Positions 9,032-18,177 are shown, counted from the first letter of the stretch. The stretch: DNA of 39,934 nucleotides from Bacteroidaceae bacterium (GCA_017960985.1 JAGCYD010000071.1:1-39934), one strand, 5' to 3'. Notes: a model not told the origin generated them from the letters alone. Numbers and translations: made by a program.

Positions 9032-9550
9032 TTATTCGTGTTCTCCAATGATTTTCTCCATCCATACAACATCGTACCAGCGACCAAACTTTTTGCCGCA
9101 CTGGTGAAAACGCGCTGCCAGTTGGAAGCCCATGTGCTCGTGGAAGCGGACACTATCCAGCGATAGGTATTCGTCTTCGGGGTCAATATAGGAAATGCAG
9201 GCATACAGGTTCAGGATACCGCGCTGTCGCAGGGCTTCCTCCAATGCCTCTTGTAAGGCTGTGCCGAACCCTTTTCCCCGATAATCCTTGTCGAGGTAGA
9301 TGGAAGTCTCGACTGCCCATTGGTAGGCGGCACGCTTTTTCAATGGCCCAGCATAGGCATAGCCTATCACCAATCCATCCTCTTCAGCTACAAGATAAGG
9401 ATATTCGCACAAGGTGTCCTTGATGCGTTGGCGAAATTCCTCTATGGTAGGCACATCGTATTCAAAAGTGATGGCCGTGTTCTCTATGTAGGGCGTATAG
9501 ATGGTAAGTAGCCTTTCGGTGTCCTCGGGTGTCGCTTTCCGTATGGTCAT
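9032..9550 (-). CDS. GNAT N-acetyltransferase, phosphinothricin acetyltransferase-like
   Basis: The 172-residue protein is a GNAT-fold acetyltransferase that uses acetyl-CoA. The N-terminal IRKATPEDTERLLTIYTPY, the ETSIYLDKDYRGKGFGTAL acetyl-CoA loop (about residues 85-103) and LYACISYIDPED resemble the phosphinothricin/methionine sulfoximine acetyltransferase subgroup. The real substrate is unknown, and many such proteins detoxify amino acid analogues. It is the first gene of the minus-strand set and ends 10 bp before the esterase start. A -7 box lies at 9574-9581. Confidence 0.88.
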   Translation of the reverse strand: MTIRKATPEDTERLLTIYTPYIENTAITFEYDVPTIEEFRQRIKDTLCEYPYLVAEEDGLVIGYAYAGPLKKRAAYQWAVETSIYLDKDYRGKGFGTALQEALEEALRQRGILNLYACISYIDPEDEYLSLDSVRFHEHMGFQLAARFHQCGKKFGRWYDVVWMEKIIGEHE

Positions 9551-9573
9551 AGGTGGCTGTTCGATATTTTAGG

Positions 9574-9581
9574 CAAAGATA
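9574..9581 (-). promoter_or_regulatory. -7 box (TATCTTTG) for the GNAT-esterase-xth set
   Basis: Read on the minus strand, TATCTTTG sits 23 bp before the GNAT start codon. A CTTG at the expected -33 position (9602-9605) is one mismatch from TTTG. It is divergent from the promoter at 9610-9644. Confidence 0.65.
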
Positions 9582-9609
9582 ATGCAAACAGACAAGAAAA
9601 GCAAGCAAG

Positions 9610-9644
9610 TTTGGTGCTTCTGTGTCCGATTTACACTATCTTTG
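9610..9644 (+). promoter_or_regulatory. promoter of the GT2-radC-lpxH-ABC-F operon
   Basis: TTTG at 9610-9613 and TATCTTTG at 9637-9644 are 23 bp apart, slightly long for the Bacteroidetes consensus. Because transcription would start near 9650, it rules out the upstream in-frame ATG at 9582 and supports the start at 9666. Confidence 0.65.
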
Positions 9645-9665
9645 TACTCAGAAGCAAACCAAGGC

Positions 9666-10748
9666 ATGAGATATTCCCTTATCATACCCGTCTATAACCG
9701 TCCCGAAGAAGTGGGCGAGTTGCTGGACAGTCTGACACGACAGGCCTTCCGTGATTTCGAAGTGATTGTTGTGGAGGATGGCTCGCAGGAGCGCTGCGAG
9801 GATGTGGTGGGGAAGTATGCAGGTCGGTTGGATGTAAAGTATTTTGAGAAACCCAATAGCGGACCTGGACAGTCCCGAAACTACGGCGCCGAGCGTAGTC
9901 AGGGCGAATATCTAATTGTGCTGGACAGCGATGTGGTACTGCCCGAAGGTTATCTGGGGGCTGTGGAGCAGGAATTGCAAGAGAATCCTTGTGAGGCGTT
10001 TGGCGGTCCCGATTGTGCCCACGAGAGTTTCACTCCCGTACAGAAAGCCATCAACTACTCTATGACCTCGTTCTTCACCACGGGTGGCATTCGTGGCGGT
10101 AAGAAGAAACTCGACAAGTTCTATCCGCGCTCATTCAATATGGGCATCCGCCGCGACCTTTATGAACAGTTGGGCGGATTCAGCAACATGCGATTCGGTG
10201 AGGATATTGACTTCAGCATCCGCATTTTCAAGAGCGGTGCTCGTTGCCGATTGTTTCCCGAGGCATGGGTGTGGCACAAGCGTCGTACTGACTTCCGCAA
10301 GTTTTTCCGTCAGGTGCACAACAGCGGTATCGCACGCATCAACCTATATAAGAAATATCCCGAGAGCTTGAAGTTGGTACATTTGCTGCCAGCCGTGTTT
10401 ACCATAGGTGTGGCTTTGCTTTCCCTCGTATTCCTTTTCGGATTGTTACTGGTTCTACTGGGTTTGCTCACTTGTCGCCATCCAGGTTGCAACATGGCTC
10501 CTGTCGTGATGTTGTTCGGTGGGTTGATAATGCTCGTAGCCGTAGCACCCATCGTGCTCTATAAACTCATAATCTTTACCGATTCTGCAATAAGGAATTG
10601 TAGCATCCGTGTGGGGTTGCTCTCTATCCCAGCTTCCTTTATTCAGTTGTTGGGCTACGGGACGGGATTTCTCCGTGCCTGGTGGCTTCGTTGCATCTGT
10701 GGCCGTAACGAGGAGTTGCAGGCCTTTAAGAAAACATTCTATGAATAA
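9666..10748 (+). CDS. membrane-bound family 2 glycosyltransferase
   Basis: A GT-A fold glycosyltransferase of 360 residues. It shows the N-terminal SLIIPVYNRPEEVGELLDSL, VVEDGS, and the metal-binding DSD at 87-89, followed by FNMGIRRDLYEQLGGF and GEDIDFSIRI, the usual acceptor and catalytic-base region. After residue about 235 come at least two hydrophobic segments that anchor it in the inner membrane. Its sugar donor and product cannot be read from the sequence. The ATG at 9666 is preferred because the promoter lies between it and the upstream ATG. Its 3' end overlaps radC by 8 bp. Confidence 0.92.
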   Translation: MRYSLIIPVYNRPEEVGELLDSLTRQAFRDFEVIVVEDGSQERCEDVVGKYAGRLDVKYFEKPNSGPGQSRNYGAERSQGEYLIVLDSDVVLPEGYLGAVEQELQENPCEAFGGPDCAHESFTPVQKAINYSMTSFFTTGGIRGGKKKLDKFYPRSFNMGIRRDLYEQLGGFSNMRFGEDIDFSIRIFKSGARCRLFPEAWVWHKRRTDFRKFFRQVHNSGIARINLYKKYPESLKLVHLLPAVFTIGVALLSLVFLFGLLLVLLGLLTCRHPGCNMAPVVMLFGGLIMLVAVAPIVLYKLIIFTDSAIRNCSIRVGLLSIPASFIQLLGYGTGFLRAWWLRCICGRNEELQAFKKTFYE

Positions 10749-11427
10749 GGTAAACATAAAAGACCTGCCCGAAGAAGCCCGCCCACGGGAGAAGATGATG
10801 GCACATGGCGCAGAGGCTTTGTCCGATGCTGAGTTGCTGGCAATCCTCATCGGGAGTGGCAATGCGGAGGAAACGGCTGTTGGGTTGATGCAACGGGTGT
10901 TGAAAGACTGCGATAACAGTTTGAATACATTGGGACGCATGACGATAGACTCCTTGATGGCGCGCTATAAGGGCATTGGCGAGGCTAAAGCCATTACCTT
11001 GTTGGCAGCCTGTGAACTGGGAAGCAGACGGCGTAGGGAAGAGGTGCTGGACAAGAAGAAAATCGGCAACAGTCGTGATGCCTACGAATATTTTGCCCGA
11101 CTTCGAGACCTGCCGTTGGAGGAATGCCATGTGTTGATGCTCCGCCAGAACCAAAGCATCATCGGAGAGGTGATGGTCAGTAGGGGAGGCTTGACGGGGA
11201 CAGCGGTAGATGTGCGCGAAGTGATGCGCCATGCCGTATTGAACCGTGCAGTGGCCATTGTGCTTTGTCACTACCATCCGAGTGGCAATCTGCGTCCGAG
11301 CCATGAAGACGACAATTTAACGAAGCGTGTAGCCGAGGCTTGTGGCACGATGAGCATCCAACTTGTGGACCACCTCATTGTGGCTGATGCCGGTTATTAC
11401 AGTTATAAAGAGAACGGGAAACTATGA
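10741..11427 (+). CDS. radC: RadC family JAB-domain protein
   Basis: The 228-residue RadC homologue has an N-terminal helix-hairpin-helix region (ALSDAELLAILIGSG, then YKGIGEAKAITLLAACELG) and a C-terminal JAB/MPN metalloprotease-like domain. The metal motif is complete: H177-x-H179-P-S-G with D190 (CHYHPSGNLRPSHED). The family was once called a DNA repair protein but its role is unproven. I start at the ATG at 10741, inside the end of the GT2 gene, because it gives the usual N-terminus. Its stop overlaps the next gene as ATGA. Confidence 0.93.
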   Translation: MNKVNIKDLPEEARPREKMMAHGAEALSDAELLAILIGSGNAEETAVGLMQRVLKDCDNSLNTLGRMTIDSLMARYKGIGEAKAITLLAACELGSRRRREEVLDKKKIGNSRDAYEYFARLRDLPLEECHVLMLRQNQSIIGEVMVSRGGLTGTAVDVREVMRHAVLNRAVAIVLCHYHPSGNLRPSHEDDNLTKRVAEACGTMSIQLVDHLIVADAGYYSYKENGKL

Positions 11428-11738
11428 ATGCATTGGAGATACAGGAACGGGTTATTGAGGTGTTGAAGACGGTCTTCGACCCCGAGATTCCCATCAATAT
11501 CTACGACCTTGGGCTTATCTATCGGATTGAGCTTAGTGATGACAATCATGAACTTGCGGTAGATATGACTTTGACCGCCCCCAACTGTCCCGCGGCAGAC
11601 TTCATCATGGAGGATGTGCGACAGAAACTGGAGGCTATCGATGGTATAGAGAAGGTGGAACTGAACCTCGTTTTTGAGCCAGAGTGGAACAAGGATATGA
11701 TGACCGACGAGGCAAAATTAGAATTAGGATTCCTATGA
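11424..11738 (+). CDS. DUF59/MIP18 family iron-sulfur assembly protein
   Basis: A 104-residue single-domain protein of the MIP18 (DUF59) family, related to SufT and PaaD, which help mature iron-sulfur proteins. It shows the typical VFDPEIPINIYDLGLIYRI start, the conserved cysteine in the LTAPNCPAAD loop, and the VELNLVFEPEWNKDMM ending. It stands alone here without other suf genes, overlapping radC and lpxH by 4 bp at each end (ATGA), so it is translationally coupled to both. Confidence 0.92.
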   Translation: MNALEIQERVIEVLKTVFDPEIPINIYDLGLIYRIELSDDNHELAVDMTLTAPNCPAADFIMEDVRQKLEAIDGIEKVELNLVFEPEWNKDMMTDEAKLELGFL

Positions 11739-12517
11739 AAAATATATATTTTCTTTCTGATGCCCATCTGGGCTGCCGTGCGTTGAAGCACACCCGTCAG
11801 CAGGAGCGTCGCCTTGTGAGGTTCCTCGATGAAATCAAGGATAAGGCGGAGGCTGTATATCTGTTGGGCGATATGTTCGACTTCTGGTATGAATACCGAC
11901 AGGTGGTCCCCAAAGGATACACTCGTTTCCTGGGTAAATTGAGTGAACTGACGGATATGGGTGTGGAAGTACATTTCTTTACGGGCAACCACGATATTTG
12001 GTGCTGGGAGTATCTGCAAAAGGAGTGCGGCGTTTCCATGCATTATCAGCCGATAACTTTGTCCATTGCCGACAAGACTTTTTATATCGGACATGGTGAC
12101 GGACTGGGCGATACCGACCGTGGATTCCGTTTTATTCGCTCCATATTCCATAATCGTATTTGTCAGCGGCTGTTCAGTTGGTTGCATCCCGATATTGGGG
12201 TGTCTTTCGGACTTGCCTGGGCTAAACATAGTCGTATCAAACACGAACCGAGCCTGAATAACGGCATAGGTGGTGACCCTGCCTATATGGGCGAGGATAA
12301 AGAACCTCTTGTTCTTTATGCCAAGGATTATCTGAAAAGTCATCCCGATATCAACTATTTTCTTTTTGGTCATCGTCATATTGAACTTGACCTGATGCTA
12401 AGTCATGATGCACGCCTGTTTATTCTTGGCGACTGGATAACGCAGTGTACCTATGCTGTGTTCGATGGCGAGCATTTGTTCTTGGAGAATTATGTCGAGG
12501 GTGAGTCGAATCCATAA
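11735..12517 (+). CDS. lpxH: UDP-2,3-diacylglucosamine diphosphatase
   Basis: A calcineurin-like metallophosphoesterase that cleaves UDP-diacylglucosamine to lipid X in lipid A synthesis at the inner membrane. The 260-residue protein carries the metal motifs in order: SDAHLG near residue 8, GDMFDFWYEY, TGNHDIW, IGHGDGLGD and FGHRH. The DAHLG and GHGDG forms match the LpxH-like branch. The ATG at 11735 overlaps the stop of the DUF59 gene, which makes it the natural start. The ABC-F gene follows 6 bp later. Confidence 0.92.
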   Translation: MKNIYFLSDAHLGCRALKHTRQQERRLVRFLDEIKDKAEAVYLLGDMFDFWYEYRQVVPKGYTRFLGKLSELTDMGVEVHFFTGNHDIWCWEYLQKECGVSMHYQPITLSIADKTFYIGHGDGLGDTDRGFRFIRSIFHNRICQRLFSWLHPDIGVSFGLAWAKHSRIKHEPSLNNGIGGDPAYMGEDKEPLVLYAKDYLKSHPDINYFLFGHRHIELDLMLSHDARLFILGDWITQCTYAVFDGEHLFLENYVEGESNP

Positions 12518-12523
12518 GGGGAA

Positions 12524-14449
12524 ATGATTTCCATAGAGAACCTTCATATAGAATTCAGCGCACGGCCTTTGTTCGCTGGGGTCAGTTATGTCATTAACGA
12601 CCGCGACCGCATTGCCCTTGTCGGGAAGAACGGTGCAGGGAAAAGTACGATGCTGAAGATTATTGCGGGATTACAGCAGCCGACAAGTGGAACGGTGGCT
12701 ATCCCTCGCGATACAACTGTCGGTTATTTACCTCAGGTTATGGTGCTCACGGACCAACGGACGGTGCGTGAAGAGGCAGAACTTGCTTTCGAGCATATTC
12801 GGGAGATGAAAGAAAAACTGGACGAGATGAACCGCCAGTTGGCAGAGCGGACAGATTATGAGAGCGACGGCTATATGGCACTTGTTGAACGCTTTACCCA
12901 GATGGACGAACGGTTTCAGATGATGGGTGGCATGAATTATCATGCACAACTGGAGCGTACACTTTCTGGATTGGGCTTCCGTCAGGAGGATTTCGACCGC
13001 CCCACAAGTGAGTTCTCCGGTGGTTGGCGTATGCGTATCGAACTGGCAAAGATACTGCTTCAACATCCCGATGTGCTGCTTCTCGATGAGCCGACCAATC
13101 ATCTTGATATTGAAAGTATTCAGTGGTTCGAACAGTTTCTGGCCAATCATCAGGGGGCTGTCGTCATGGTTAGTCACGACCGTGCTTTTATCAACAATGT
13201 GACGAATCGTACCATCGAAATCAGTTGCGGACAGATATATGACTATAAGGTGCGTTATGACGAATATGTTACCTTGCGTGCCGAGCGACGCGAACAGCAG
13301 TTGCGTGCCTATGAGAACCAACAGAAGGAGATTGCCGACATTCGTGCTTTCATCGAACGGTTCCGGTATCAGGCCACTAAGGCTAATCAGGTGCAGAGCC
13401 GTATCAAGCAATTGGAGAAGATTGTACCCATCGAGGTGGATGAGGTGGATAATGCGGCCTTGCAGCTGAAGTTTACTTGTAGTCAGCGGTCGGGTGACTT
13501 CCCAGTCATCTGCGACGAAGTAGGGAAGACCTATGGCGACCATCGTGTGTTCAGTAAGGTGAATCTAACCATCAGGCGCGGCGAGAAAGTGGCATTCGTC
13601 GGTCGGAATGGTGAGGGTAAGACGACATTGGTAAAGTGCATCATGGGCGAGATACCTTTTGAAGGTATCTTGAAGATAGGACACAATGTGGAGATTGGCT
13701 ATTTTGCCCAGAATCAGGCACAGATGCTTGACGGAGAGTTGACCGTGTTTGATACCATCGACCGTGTGGCACGAGGAGATATCCGACTCCGTATCCGTGA
13801 TATTCTAGGGGCTTTTATGTTTGGCGGTGAAGCATCCGACAAGAAAGTGAAGTTTCTGTCGGGTGGCGAACGTACCCGATTGGCTATGATAAAGTTGTTG
13901 CTTGAACCGACAAACCTGCTTATTCTCGATGAACCGACCAATCATCTCGATATGCGCTCGAAGGATGTACTGAAGGATGCAATACGCCAATTTGATGGTA
14001 CGGTAATTCTGGTCAGTCATGACCGCGACTTCCTAGACGGACTGGTTTCGCGAGTGTATGAGTTTGCTGATGGTCGTGTCCGTGAACATATCGGCGGCAT
14101 CTACGACTATCTCGGAGAACGAGGGGAATGGAAGATAAATACCTCGGTTGAGGATAGGGATAAAAGCCCGAATGTTTCTCAGAATACTTCTTCGCCTTCA
14201 TCCAAGGCCACATGGGAGGAGCAGAAGGCACAGGCACGACAGCGCAAGAAACTGGAGAAGGCTGTGGCCGATGCGGAAGCGACTGTTGCGGAATTGGAAC
14301 AGGCCATTGCCATTTTGGAGACACAGATGAGTACGCCCGATGGCGCAGGGAATATGGAACTCTACGAAAAGCATGGCCGACTCAAACAGCAATTAGAGAA
14401 GGCCGAAACCGAATGGGAACAGGCTATGGAGGCTTTGGAACAGAATTGA
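12524..14449 (+). CDS. ABC-F family ATP-binding protein
   Basis: A soluble 641-residue protein with two ABC ATPase domains and no membrane segments, typical of the ABC-F class that acts on ribosomes. Domain 1 has Walker A GKNGAGKST (34-42), the FSGGWRMRIELAKILL signature and LLLDEPTNHLD. An interdomain linker of about 80 residues is rich in Arg, Glu and Gln. Domain 2 has Walker A GRNGEGKTT (360-368), LSGGERTRLAM and LILDEPTNHLD. A C-terminal coiled coil (about 565-640) resembles Uup/EttA relatives. Antibiotic resistance cannot be claimed from sequence. An AAGGGGA Shine-Dalgarno-like run just before the ATG fixes the start. Confidence 0.94.
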   Translation: MISIENLHIEFSARPLFAGVSYVINDRDRIALVGKNGAGKSTMLKIIAGLQQPTSGTVAIPRDTTVGYLPQVMVLTDQRTVREEAELAFEHIREMKEKLDEMNRQLAERTDYESDGYMALVERFTQMDERFQMMGGMNYHAQLERTLSGLGFRQEDFDRPTSEFSGGWRMRIELAKILLQHPDVLLLDEPTNHLDIESIQWFEQFLANHQGAVVMVSHDRAFINNVTNRTIEISCGQIYDYKVRYDEYVTLRAERREQQLRAYENQQKEIADIRAFIERFRYQATKANQVQSRIKQLEKIVPIEVDEVDNAALQLKFTCSQRSGDFPVICDEVGKTYGDHRVFSKVNLTIRRGEKVAFVGRNGEGKTTLVKCIMGEIPFEGILKIGHNVEIGYFAQNQAQMLDGELTVFDTIDRVARGDIRLRIRDILGAFMFGGEASDKKVKFLSGGERTRLAMIKLLLEPTNLLILDEPTNHLDMRSKDVLKDAIRQFDGTVILVSHDRDFLDGLVSRVYEFADGRVREHIGGIYDYLGERGEWKINTSVEDRDKSPNVSQNTSSPSSKATWEEQKAQARQRKKLEKAVADAEATVAELEQAIAILETQMSTPDGAGNMELYEKHGRLKQQLEKAETEWEQAMEALEQN

Positions 14450-14490
14450 TTTTGCGATGCGTGTCTGCATGCTTCGATTTTCTCGTCTTG

Positions 14491-14524
14491 TTTGCTTTCT
14501 ATTCGGATTTATTTCGTACATTTG
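14491..14524 (+). promoter_or_regulatory. promoter of the nucleotidyltransferase gene
   Basis: TTTG at 14491-14494 and TACATTTG at 14517-14524 are 22 bp apart, 39 bp upstream of the start codon. This indicates that the gene has its own promoter and does not depend on the preceding operon. Confidence 0.7.
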
Positions 14525-14563
14525 CATCAAACTTAAAACATATAACATTAAAATCAAATTATT

Positions 14564-15478
14564 ATGAAACCTACATTATTCCTTTTGGCAGCTGGTATGG
14601 GTAGCCGCTATGGTGGTCTGAAGCAGCTGGACGGTCTGGGACCAAACGGTGAGACCATCATGGACTATTCTATCTACGATGCAGTGAAGGCTGGCTTTGG
14701 CAAGATTGTATGGGTTATCCGTAAGGATTTTGAAGAGCAGTTCCGTACACAGATTCTTTCCAAGTACGAGGGTACTGTTCCCTGTGAACTATGTTTCCAG
14801 TCGCTGGATGCACTGCCCGAGGGATTCAGTGTTCCCGAAGGTCGTGTTAAGCCTTGGGGTACAAACCATGCCGTACTGATGGGTAAGGATATCATCAAGG
14901 AGCCTTTCTGTGTTATCAACTGCGACGACTTCTACAATCGCGATGCTTTCATGACCATTGGCAAGTTCCTCTCTAACCTTCCCGAGGGTAGCAAGGGAAA
15001 GTATGCGATGGTCGGTTTCCGCGTAGGCAATACGTTGAGCGAGAACGGAAGCGTTGCTCGTGGTATCTGCGGCAAGAATGCCCAGGGACTGCTGACTGAT
15101 GTTGTTGAGCGTACGGAGATTATGCGCGTTGATGGCGAAATTTGCTACAAGGACGAGGATGGCAAGTGGCAGCCCGTGGGTGGTGAGAATGTTCCCGTCA
15201 GCATGAATATGTGGGGCTTTACTCCCGACTACTTCGAGCACAGCGAGGCATACTTCAAGGAGTTTCTGTCCAACCCGAAGAATATGGAGAACCTGAAGGC
15301 CGAGTTTTTCATCCCCTTGATGGTGGACAAACTCATCAATGAAGGGACAGCCACCGTTGAGGTGCTTGATACCACAAGCAAGTGGTTCGGTGTGACCTAT
15401 GCAGCCGACCGTGATGCTACCGTTGCCCGCATCCAGTCACTGGTGGACGACGGAACCTATCCCAACAAGTTGTTCTAA
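14564..15478 (+). CDS. NTP-transferase family (sugar-1-phosphate nucleotidyltransferase-like) protein
   Basis: The 304-residue protein has the nucleotidyltransferase N-terminus LFLLAAGMGSRYGGLKQL with the G-x-G-x-R...K motif, then INCDDFYNRDAF as the metal-binding Asp region and MNMWGFTPDYFE downstream. The fold is that of NDP-sugar pyrophosphorylases, but the stretch between differs from GalU, RmlA and GlmU, so the sugar is unknown. It is a single-gene unit: its own promoter lies upstream and a strong terminator lies 18 bp after its stop. Confidence 0.88.
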   Translation: MKPTLFLLAAGMGSRYGGLKQLDGLGPNGETIMDYSIYDAVKAGFGKIVWVIRKDFEEQFRTQILSKYEGTVPCELCFQSLDALPEGFSVPEGRVKPWGTNHAVLMGKDIIKEPFCVINCDDFYNRDAFMTIGKFLSNLPEGSKGKYAMVGFRVGNTLSENGSVARGICGKNAQGLLTDVVERTEIMRVDGEICYKDEDGKWQPVGGENVPVSMNMWGFTPDYFEHSEAYFKEFLSNPKNMENLKAEFFIPLMVDKLINEGTATVEVLDTTSKWFGVTYAADRDATVARIQSLVDDGTYPNKLF

Positions 15479-15495
15479 AGATTGATAATTTAGAT

Positions 15496-15526
15496 AAAAG
15501 CCCTGCCATTTAGGCGGGGCTTTTTT
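15496..15526. terminator. bidirectional terminator
   Basis: AAAAGCCCTGCC and GGCGGGGCTTTT pair with one wobble around a 5-base loop, flanked by A-rich and T-rich runs. It separates convergent genes and the T-run reaches into the stop codon of the FAD oxidoreductase on the other strand. Confidence 0.9.
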
Positions 15527-17084
15527 ATCCTCTTAAATATTCTGCAACGGATTCGGCGCAGCGTTCACCATCAACGGCTGCACTGACAATACCCCCAGCA
15601 TAGCCTGCGCCCTCGCCACAAGGGAATAGACCGTGCAGTCGGGTGTGCTGTAGGGTTTCTGCGTTGCGGACGATGCGAACGGGACTGCTTGTGCGCGTTT
15701 CCACACCGATGACCGTTGCCTCGTTTGTCAGAAAACCATGCTTCTGCCTCCCCCACAAACGAAAAGCCTCCTGCAAGCGGTGACGGATGGGCTCGGGCAT
15801 CCAAAAGTGTAGGGGACTACTGATAAGTCCTGGGGCATAGCTCGATTCGGGTATGTCGTAGCTGAGGCTATTATTCACGAAGTCTGCCATGCGTTGTGCC
15901 GGGGCCGTCTGGCGCATATTGCCCTGTTGCCAGCAAGTGCGCTCCAGTTCCTCCTGATAGTGCATCATTTTTAGCACATCGTTGCCTTCGGTGTCCTCGG
16001 GGCGTAATTCCACCACCATACCGCTGTTGCTCCATTTCCCGTTGCGGTTCGCTGGACTCATACCGTTCACCACGATCTGCTCTGGTCCGCTTGCGGCTGG
16101 TACGACAAAACCTCCCGGACACATGCAAAAACTATAGACGCCGCGTCCGTCCACCTGCTGTACAAAACTATATTCGGCAGCGGGCAGATAGTCGCCGCGC
16201 CCTCGTTTGTTGTGGTATTGTATTTGGTCGATGAGTTGTGCAGGGTGCTCCAGGCGCACCCCGACAGCCAGCCCTTTTGCTTCCAGTTCGATGTCGTTAT
16301 CATAAAGCCAGCGATATACATCGCGAGCCGAATGCCCTGTCGCCAATATCACAGGTCCATGGTACTCTTTTCCATTGGCGCAGCAAATTCCTTCCACATA
16401 TGGGGCAGCCTCATTTTGAATTAAAAGGGCTACCATCTTTGTTTCGAAGTGTACCTCGCCACCGCAACGAAGTATCGTCTCGCGCATATTTTCGATAACA
16501 CGCGGCAATTTGTCCGTGCCAATGTGGGGGTGGGCGTCACTTAATATGCTGGGACTTGCTCCGTGCTGGCAGAATACGCGCAGAATCTTTTCGCCGTTGC
16601 CTCGCTTTTTGCTGCGTGTGAAGAGTTTGCCGTCGGAATATGCCCCGGCACCGCCTTCACCGAAGGCATAGTTGCTTTCAGGGTCAACTTTCTGTTCAGG
16701 ACGGATGCGTGCTAAGTCCTTCTTGCGGTCGCGCACATTCTTGCCGCGTTCCACCACAATAGGACGAAGCCCCAACTCAATCAGTCTAAGGGCAGCAAAC
16801 AATCCGCCAGGCCCTGCACCAACGACAATCACCTGTGGACGGTTGCTTACATCATGGTATTCTACAGGCGTATATTCCTCTACGGGTGGTTGCTCATTGA
16901 TGAATACGCGGACGGTCAGGTTCACATAGATGTCTCTCTGTCGGGCATCGATGCTTCGTTTCAGTGTCCGCACACAAGTAATGGTTCGTTCGTCCCATCC
17001 CTGCTCGCGTGCCACATATCGTCGTATCGACTGCTCGTTGTAGCCGTCCTTTGGCGTGACCCTCAGTTGCAACTCCTTAGTCAT
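15525..17084 (-). CDS. FAD-dependent oxidoreductase (COG2509-like)
   Basis: The 519-residue protein has an N-terminal domain of about 85 residues (RVTPKDGYNEQSIRRYVAREQG, then KRSIDARQRDIYV), followed by an FAD Rossmann motif VIVVGAGPGGLFAALRLIELG near residues 88-108, a KNYAFGEGGAGAYSDGKL-like flavin region and a C-terminal GEGAGYAGGIVSAAVDG motif. This pattern fits the widespread uncharacterised FAD-dependent dehydrogenases. No substrate is known. It follows the GH16 gene by 21 bp on the same strand and may be cotranscribed with it. The stop lies in the shared terminator. Confidence 0.9.
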   Translation of the reverse strand: MTKELQLRVTPKDGYNEQSIRRYVAREQGWDERTITCVRTLKRSIDARQRDIYVNLTVRVFINEQPPVEEYTPVEYHDVSNRPQVIVVGAGPGGLFAALRLIELGLRPIVVERGKNVRDRKKDLARIRPEQKVDPESNYAFGEGGAGAYSDGKLFTRSKKRGNGEKILRVFCQHGASPSILSDAHPHIGTDKLPRVIENMRETILRCGGEVHFETKMVALLIQNEAAPYVEGICCANGKEYHGPVILATGHSARDVYRWLYDNDIELEAKGLAVGVRLEHPAQLIDQIQYHNKRGRGDYLPAAEYSFVQQVDGRGVYSFCMCPGGFVVPAASGPEQIVVNGMSPANRNGKWSNSGMVVELRPEDTEGNDVLKMMHYQEELERTCWQQGNMRQTAPAQRMADFVNNSLSYDIPESSYAPGLISSPLHFWMPEPIRHRLQEAFRLWGRQKHGFLTNEATVIGVETRTSSPVRIVRNAETLQHTRLHGLFPCGEGAGYAGGIVSAAVDGERCAESVAEYLRG

Positions 17085-17094
17085 ACCTCCCCAA

Positions 17095-17116
17095 ACTCTT
17101 AATTCTTAATTTTTAT
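17095..17116. repeat. AT-rich filler at the GH16/oxidoreductase junction
   Basis: The plus-strand sequence reads ACTCTTAATTCTTAATTTTT. On the minus strand it supplies the last codon and stop of the GH16 gene and most of the 21-bp spacer to the next start. It is the same word family as 1-23. Confidence 0.5.
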
Positions 17117-18014
17117 CATGTGAGTAAACACGCACATAATCGACAAGGTACTGTAATGGGAAACGACTGTCGTCGGGTGTACCGCCATTCTCACCAATGG
17201 CCAGATTCAACAAGATGTACATGCCGAAATCTTCCACCTCGTTGGCAAAAGGATTTTTACCTTTCTCACGACCGCTTTGATTAATCGTTTGGCTGAGGTC
17301 TATTGTATTCATCAGTTCGTCGTCAAGATACAGTTGGATGAGCATCTCGTCCCAATCCATGCGCCAGATATGGAACTTTGCTTCCCAGTCAGCATCCCTT
17401 TTCGTGAAGTGGGTGAGGGGAGCGACCACAGAGTCCCATGTGGGTGTACCTCTTCGCTCGCTGCCCCAACAGGCATTGGCCAGTACAGAAGGTATGCCAT
17501 TAGCGATGTAATACTCCATCATATCGACCTCACCACCTGCGGGCCACCCCCAATGGTTTCCTAATAGCCAAATGGCGGGCCATGAACCCGAAGCTGTCGG
17601 AATCTTGGCGCGTACCTCTACACGACCATATTTGAAGTGGAAACTCTTTTGCGTTGTCAGGCACGACGAAGTGTATTCCGCCTGTCGTCTTGCCCGTCGC
17701 CAGTCGTTGGAGCCTTCCTTGAAACCAGAATTCTCCACCACCTCGCGCCGTCCCTCGATAAGGAGTACACCGTCCTTTACACTTGCATTCTGCGGTTGGT
17801 ACCATTGCAATTCGCGGTTTCTCACGAATCCGTATTCGTAACTCCATCGCTCATCGGGTTGTCCGTCCTTGTCGAACTCGTCCTGCCATATCAGCGTGTA
17901 GCCTTCGTATTGACTGACTTCATTTGTCGGTTGATACGCATTCGTTTCTGTCGCTGCGAATATCGCCGTTGGCAATAATAAAAGGAGAAAGACCTTTGTC
18001 AATTGGTGTTTCAT
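17106..18014 (-). CDS. family 16 glycoside hydrolase (laminarinase-like)
   Basis: An exported beta-glucan hydrolase of 302 residues with a signal peptide (residues 1-20, MKHQLTKV then LLLLL). The GH16 catalytic motif E-x-D-x-x-E is seen as E162-V-D164-M-M-E167 (GGEVDMMEY), preceded by WPAIWLLG. YTLIWQDEFDKDG near residue 39 is typical for bacterial laminarinases and lichenases, which cut beta-1,3 or mixed-linkage glucans; other GH16 activities cannot be excluded. The ATG at 18014 starts the signal peptide, and the promoter at 18067-18098 lies inside the longer open frame, which supports this start. Confidence 0.93.
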   Translation of the reverse strand: MKHQLTKVFLLLLLPTAIFAATETNAYQPTNEVSQYEGYTLIWQDEFDKDGQPDERWSYEYGFVRNRELQWYQPQNASVKDGVLLIEGRREVVENSGFKEGSNDWRRARRQAEYTSSCLTTQKSFHFKYGRVEVRAKIPTASGSWPAIWLLGNHWGWPAGGEVDMMEYYIANGIPSVLANACWGSERRGTPTWDSVVAPLTHFTKRDADWEAKFHIWRMDWDEMLIQLYLDDELMNTIDLSQTINQSGREKGKNPFANEVEDFGMYILLNLAIGENGGTPDDSRFPLQYLVDYVRVYSHDKN

Positions 18015-18066
18015 ATTCCTATGTAGGATTAAAAGTATATTTCTACGATAAAATGTATTCGGTTCA

Positions 18067-18098
18067 CAAAGATAGTGTAAACCGAGCGAAAAGACAAA
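18067..18098 (-). promoter_or_regulatory. consensus promoter of the GH16 gene
   Basis: On the minus strand TTTG (18095-18098) is followed after exactly 20 bp by TATCTTTG (18067-18074), a full match to the Bacteroidetes promoter. The start codon is 52 bp downstream. Confidence 0.85.
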
Positions 18099-18133
18099 CA
18101 GAGTTTGATATTTCCAAGATACCACTTATCTAA

Positions 18134-18177
18134 AAATATTACGGGGATGTGCTTATTGGCACATCCCCGTAATATTT
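18134..18177 (-). terminator. terminator of the SLC13 transporter gene
   Basis: A perfect 19-bp inverted repeat (AAATATTACGGGGATGTGC and its complement) with a 6-base loop, 19 bp past the transporter stop. The A/T-rich outer stem can serve either direction, but the GH16 gene on the left is read away from it. Confidence 0.9.

Noticed and set aside
12524..14449. Antibiotic-resistance ABC-F protein
   Set aside because: The layout fits general Uup/EttA-like ABC-F proteins; nothing in the sequence points to resistance.
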